Source of the DNA: Flavobacterium sp. UBA7665
Lineage (GTDB): Bacteria; Bacteroidota; Bacteroidia; Flavobacteriales; Flavobacteriaceae
NCBI GenBank assembly: GCA_002483285.1
Contig: DLHP01000029.1
Coordinates: forward strand, 62,001-126,000
Direction: 5' to 3'
DNA: 64,000 nt
The notes beneath the pieces are model-generated. The model saw only the letters and a program-made list of their open reading frames with translations. It made no database searches and was not told the origin of the DNA. Each line of letters begins with the position of its first letter. The stretch's first letter is position 1. Shown in pieces: positions 62,240 to 64,000 of the stretch. Position numbers and translations under genes: made by a program.

Positions 62240-63000
62240 TATATCACTTTTTTAATGACCCTAAGTTTGTGGGTGTGTTTGTTCGCTTCGGCGTTGTAGA
62301 TCCCGAGGTGGTCGAGCCGGTCAATCCTGACTTTACCGCTGGCGTGGATGATGTAATTGTCTTCCATAATAATCCCCACGTGAATGATACGGCCTTCGTC
62401 ATTGTCAAAAAACGCCAGGTCGCCGGGTTGGCTTTCCTCGATAAAACTTAACGCATCGCCTTGCGTGGCCTGTTGAGAAGCATCGCGAAGCAAATGGTAG
62501 CCGTTGAGCTTGTACACCATTTGCGTAAAGCCAGAACAGTCAATCCCAAAAGGTGTTTTTCCGCCCCAGAGATAAGGAGAATTGAGGTATAAAAAGGCGG
62601 TTTGGATCAGGTTTGATTTGGGTTTGACACCACTCACCCGCAATCCTTCAAAATCAAAATTGGTGGTGTTGATTTCGGGATGGCTCAAAAATGACAGCGA
62701 CGCACCCAGCGGAATCGGCATCAATAAATTGTGCGGCGCCGTGATGTACTCTACCAAATCGGCGTTGAGTACAATGGCATCTTCAGAAAGCTGCTTGTAA
62801 TCGGATTCGCTGATTTTTTGGTACTGCTTAGAATCGATCCAGCCCTCATAGCGGTCATATTGCAAACGGATTTTTGCCCATTGCTGCTGCGTTTCAAGTA
62901 CCTCAAAATGCTCCCCGAACAATACCTGCGAGACAATCTCGCTTCGGTCGCTGGGCTCGAAACGCAAGGGAATGTTGGCTAAATTACAGATTCCAAACAT
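62239..63000 (-). CDS. NlpC/P60 family cell-wall hydrolase
   Basis: A 253-residue C40 peptidase. An SH3-like N-terminal region (NIPLRFEPSDRSEIVSQVLFG) is followed by the catalytic domain with the Cys in GIDCSGF, the His in IIHVGI and a third polar residue (IIHASG). It cleaves peptide cross-links of peptidoglycan. No signal peptide is visible, so export is uncertain. The ATG at 63000 is preferred over the TTG one codon earlier. Confidence 0.88.
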   Translation of the reverse strand: MFGICNLANIPLRFEPSDRSEIVSQVLFGEHFEVLETQQQWAKIRLQYDRYEGWIDSKQYQKISESDYKQLSEDAIVLNADLVEYITAPHNLLMPIPLGASLSFLSHPEINTTNFDFEGLRVSGVKPKSNLIQTAFLYLNSPYLWGGKTPFGIDCSGFTQMVYKLNGYHLLRDASQQATQGDALSFIEESQPGDLAFFDNDEGRIIHVGIIMEDNYIIHASGKVRIDRLDHLGIYNAEANKHTHKLRVIKKVI

Positions 63001-63020
63001 CAAGATAATTATGAATGTTG

Positions 63021-63154
63021 AATTGTGAATGTTGAATTAGAAGCTACTCCCGCTATCCGTTGCAATCTTTTTGTTTTTAAAGAAAAAACAAAAAGGATTT
63101 CCACTTCTATCGGGGCTAGGGCTGATGTTTCCCAAACATTCATCATTCACAATT
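63021..63154. repeat. Short-repeat arms flanking a palindromic element
   Basis: AATTGTGAATGTTGAAT (63021-63037) pairs with ATTCATCATTCACAATT (63138-63154) at 16 of 17 positions. The left side repeats a GAATGTTGAATT unit. The right arm begins 2 bp after the thiolase stop. Palindromic element copy 4 lies between the arms. Confidence 0.75.
63040..63126 (+). repeat. Interspersed palindromic element, copy 4
   Basis: CCCGCTATCCGTTGCAATC, then TTTTTGTTTTT-AAAG-AAAAAACAAAAA (hairpin), GGATTTCCACTTCTATCGGGGC and TAGGGCTGATG. It resembles the element at 40057 in layout and in the CTATCCG and GGAT segments. Confidence 0.8.
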
Positions 63155-63156
63155 GT

Positions 63157-63999
63157 TTAAATTCTTTCAATCACAATCGCCGAAGCACCGCCACCGCCGT
63201 TACAAATAGCTGCCGCGCCAATTTTGGCATTGTTTTGTTCCAACACATTGATAAGGGTCACGATAATCCTCGCGCCCGAACAACCCAACGGATGCCCTAA
63301 AGAAACTGCGCCACCGTTCACATTGATTTTATCATTGTCTAGTCCTAGTATCTGTGCGTTGGCCAAACCAACAACAGAAAAGGCTTCGTTGAATTCAAAG
63401 AAATCTACATCAGCGGTGGTCAAGCCAATTTTGTCTAATGCTTTCGGTAAAGCTTTCGACGGTGACGTAGTGAACCATTTGGGCTCTTGTTCGGCATCGG
63501 CATAAGACTTAATGTACGCCAAAGGTTTCAACCCAAGCGACTGCGCTTTTTCCTCGCTCATCAAAACCAAAGCGGCCGCACCGTCATTGATTGTAGAGGC
63601 GTTGGCAGCAGTTACCGTTCCTTCTTTGGTAAAAGCAGCATTCAACGATGGGATTTTATCCAATTTTACATTGGTGTATTCTTCATCTTTACTTACCATC
63701 ACCGGTTCGCCGCGTCTTTGCGGTACCGTAACCGGAACAATTTCATTATCAAACTTGCCAGCATCCCAGGCTTTTGCCGAACGCTCGTAAGATTGGATCG
63801 CAAAAGCATCCTGTTGCTCGCGCGTGATGTTGTATTCGGTGGCGCACATATCGGCGCAAACTCCCATGGCGTTATTGTCATAGGCGTCCTGCAAACCGTC
63901 TTTCTGCATGCCATCTATCATTGTGGTCGGGCCGAATTTCACGCCGTTCCTCATATGTACGTAATGTGGAATCAAACTCATGTTCTCCATACCGCCGGC
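63157..63999 (-). CDS. Acetyl-CoA acetyltransferase (thiolase), 5' truncated
   Basis: The frame is open to the right edge, so the N-terminal part with the first catalytic Cys is missing. The visible part starts AGGMENMSLIPHY. It then has NEAFSVVGLAN (conserved His/Glu region), VNGGAVSLGHPLGCSGAR and the C-terminal catalytic Cys in AICNGGGGASAIV. This fits a degradative or acetoacetyl-CoA thiolase. A short-repeat hairpin begins 2 bp after its stop. Confidence 0.9.
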   Translation of the reverse strand, partial: AGGMENMSLIPHYVHMRNGVKFGPTTMIDGMQKDGLQDAYDNNAMGVCADMCATEYNITREQQDAFAIQSYERSAKAWDAGKFDNEIVPVTVPQRRGEPVMVSKDEEYTNVKLDKIPSLNAAFTKEGTVTAANASTINDGAAALVLMSEEKAQSLGLKPLAYIKSYADAEQEPKWFTTSPSKALPKALDKIGLTTADVDFFEFNEAFSVVGLANAQILGLDNDKINVNGGAVSLGHPLGCSGARIIVTLINVLEQNNAKIGAAAICNGGGGASAIVIERI

Positions 64000-64000
64000 A

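Overview
The window looks like chromosomal DNA of a Flavobacterium-like member of the Bacteroidota. Supporting signs are several secreted proteins with C-terminal type IX secretion sorting domains, lipoproteins and outer-membrane barrels of Bacteroidota type, gene starts without clear Shine-Dalgarno sequences, and repeated matches to the Bacteroidota -7 box TAnnTTTG upstream of genes. It is mostly core genome. I see no prophage, integrase, transposase or CRISPR array.

Layout. 1-8.3 kb: end of a carboxypeptidase-regulatory/TPR/DUF2135 protein, acpH-ggt, glmM, a DM13 lipoprotein with an outer-membrane barrel partner, an SDR oxidoreductase and a small AraC-type regulator. 8.4-17.1 kb: AsmA-like protein, SufS-like PLP enzyme, lysophospholipid acyltransferase, rhomboid protease, SIMPL protein, and a single-domain response regulator tail-to-tail with a kinase-like protein lacking the usual phospho-accepting His. 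17.1-20.5 kb: secreted CotH-family protein, a tandem repeat array and tRNA-Tyr. 20.4-25 kb: TlpA lipoprotein, TauE-like exporter with MBL-rhodanese (sulfur handling), a coiled-coil protein and a DnaJ-KTSC protein. 25-32 kb: secreted endonuclease I, outer-membrane phospholipase A, and a minus-strand cluster led by prfB, which needs a programmed +1 frameshift. 32-43.5 kb: threonine aldolase, YdeI-like, VOC and YbaB proteins, oligopeptidase B, cysteine synthase, YebC, GcvT, and an operon of NAD(P)HX dehydratase, S41 peptidase, HipA-like kinase and DUF3037. 43.5-48.5 kb: threonine operon thrA-thrB-thrC preceded by an unannotated Thr-rich leader peptide. 48.6-64 kb: TlpA protein, histidine ammonia-lyase, PKD-repeat secreted protein, DUF421 protein, methyltransferase, clpC, gyrA with a TPR protein, NlpC/P60 hydrolase and the C-terminal part of a thiolase.

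Two signals stand out beyond the genes. First, the 33-residue leader ORF upstream of thrA has 13 threonine codons, and its stop lies in a hairpin with a possible alternative pairing partner near the thrA start, which suggests attenuation control. Second, six intergenic regions carry inverted repeats whose arms are built from short units. The unit sequence differs between most loci, but the arms begin in or within a few bases of stop codons. A separate palindromic element family of about 60-85 bp occurs four times, and a 118-130 bp unit is repeated four times beside tRNA-Tyr.
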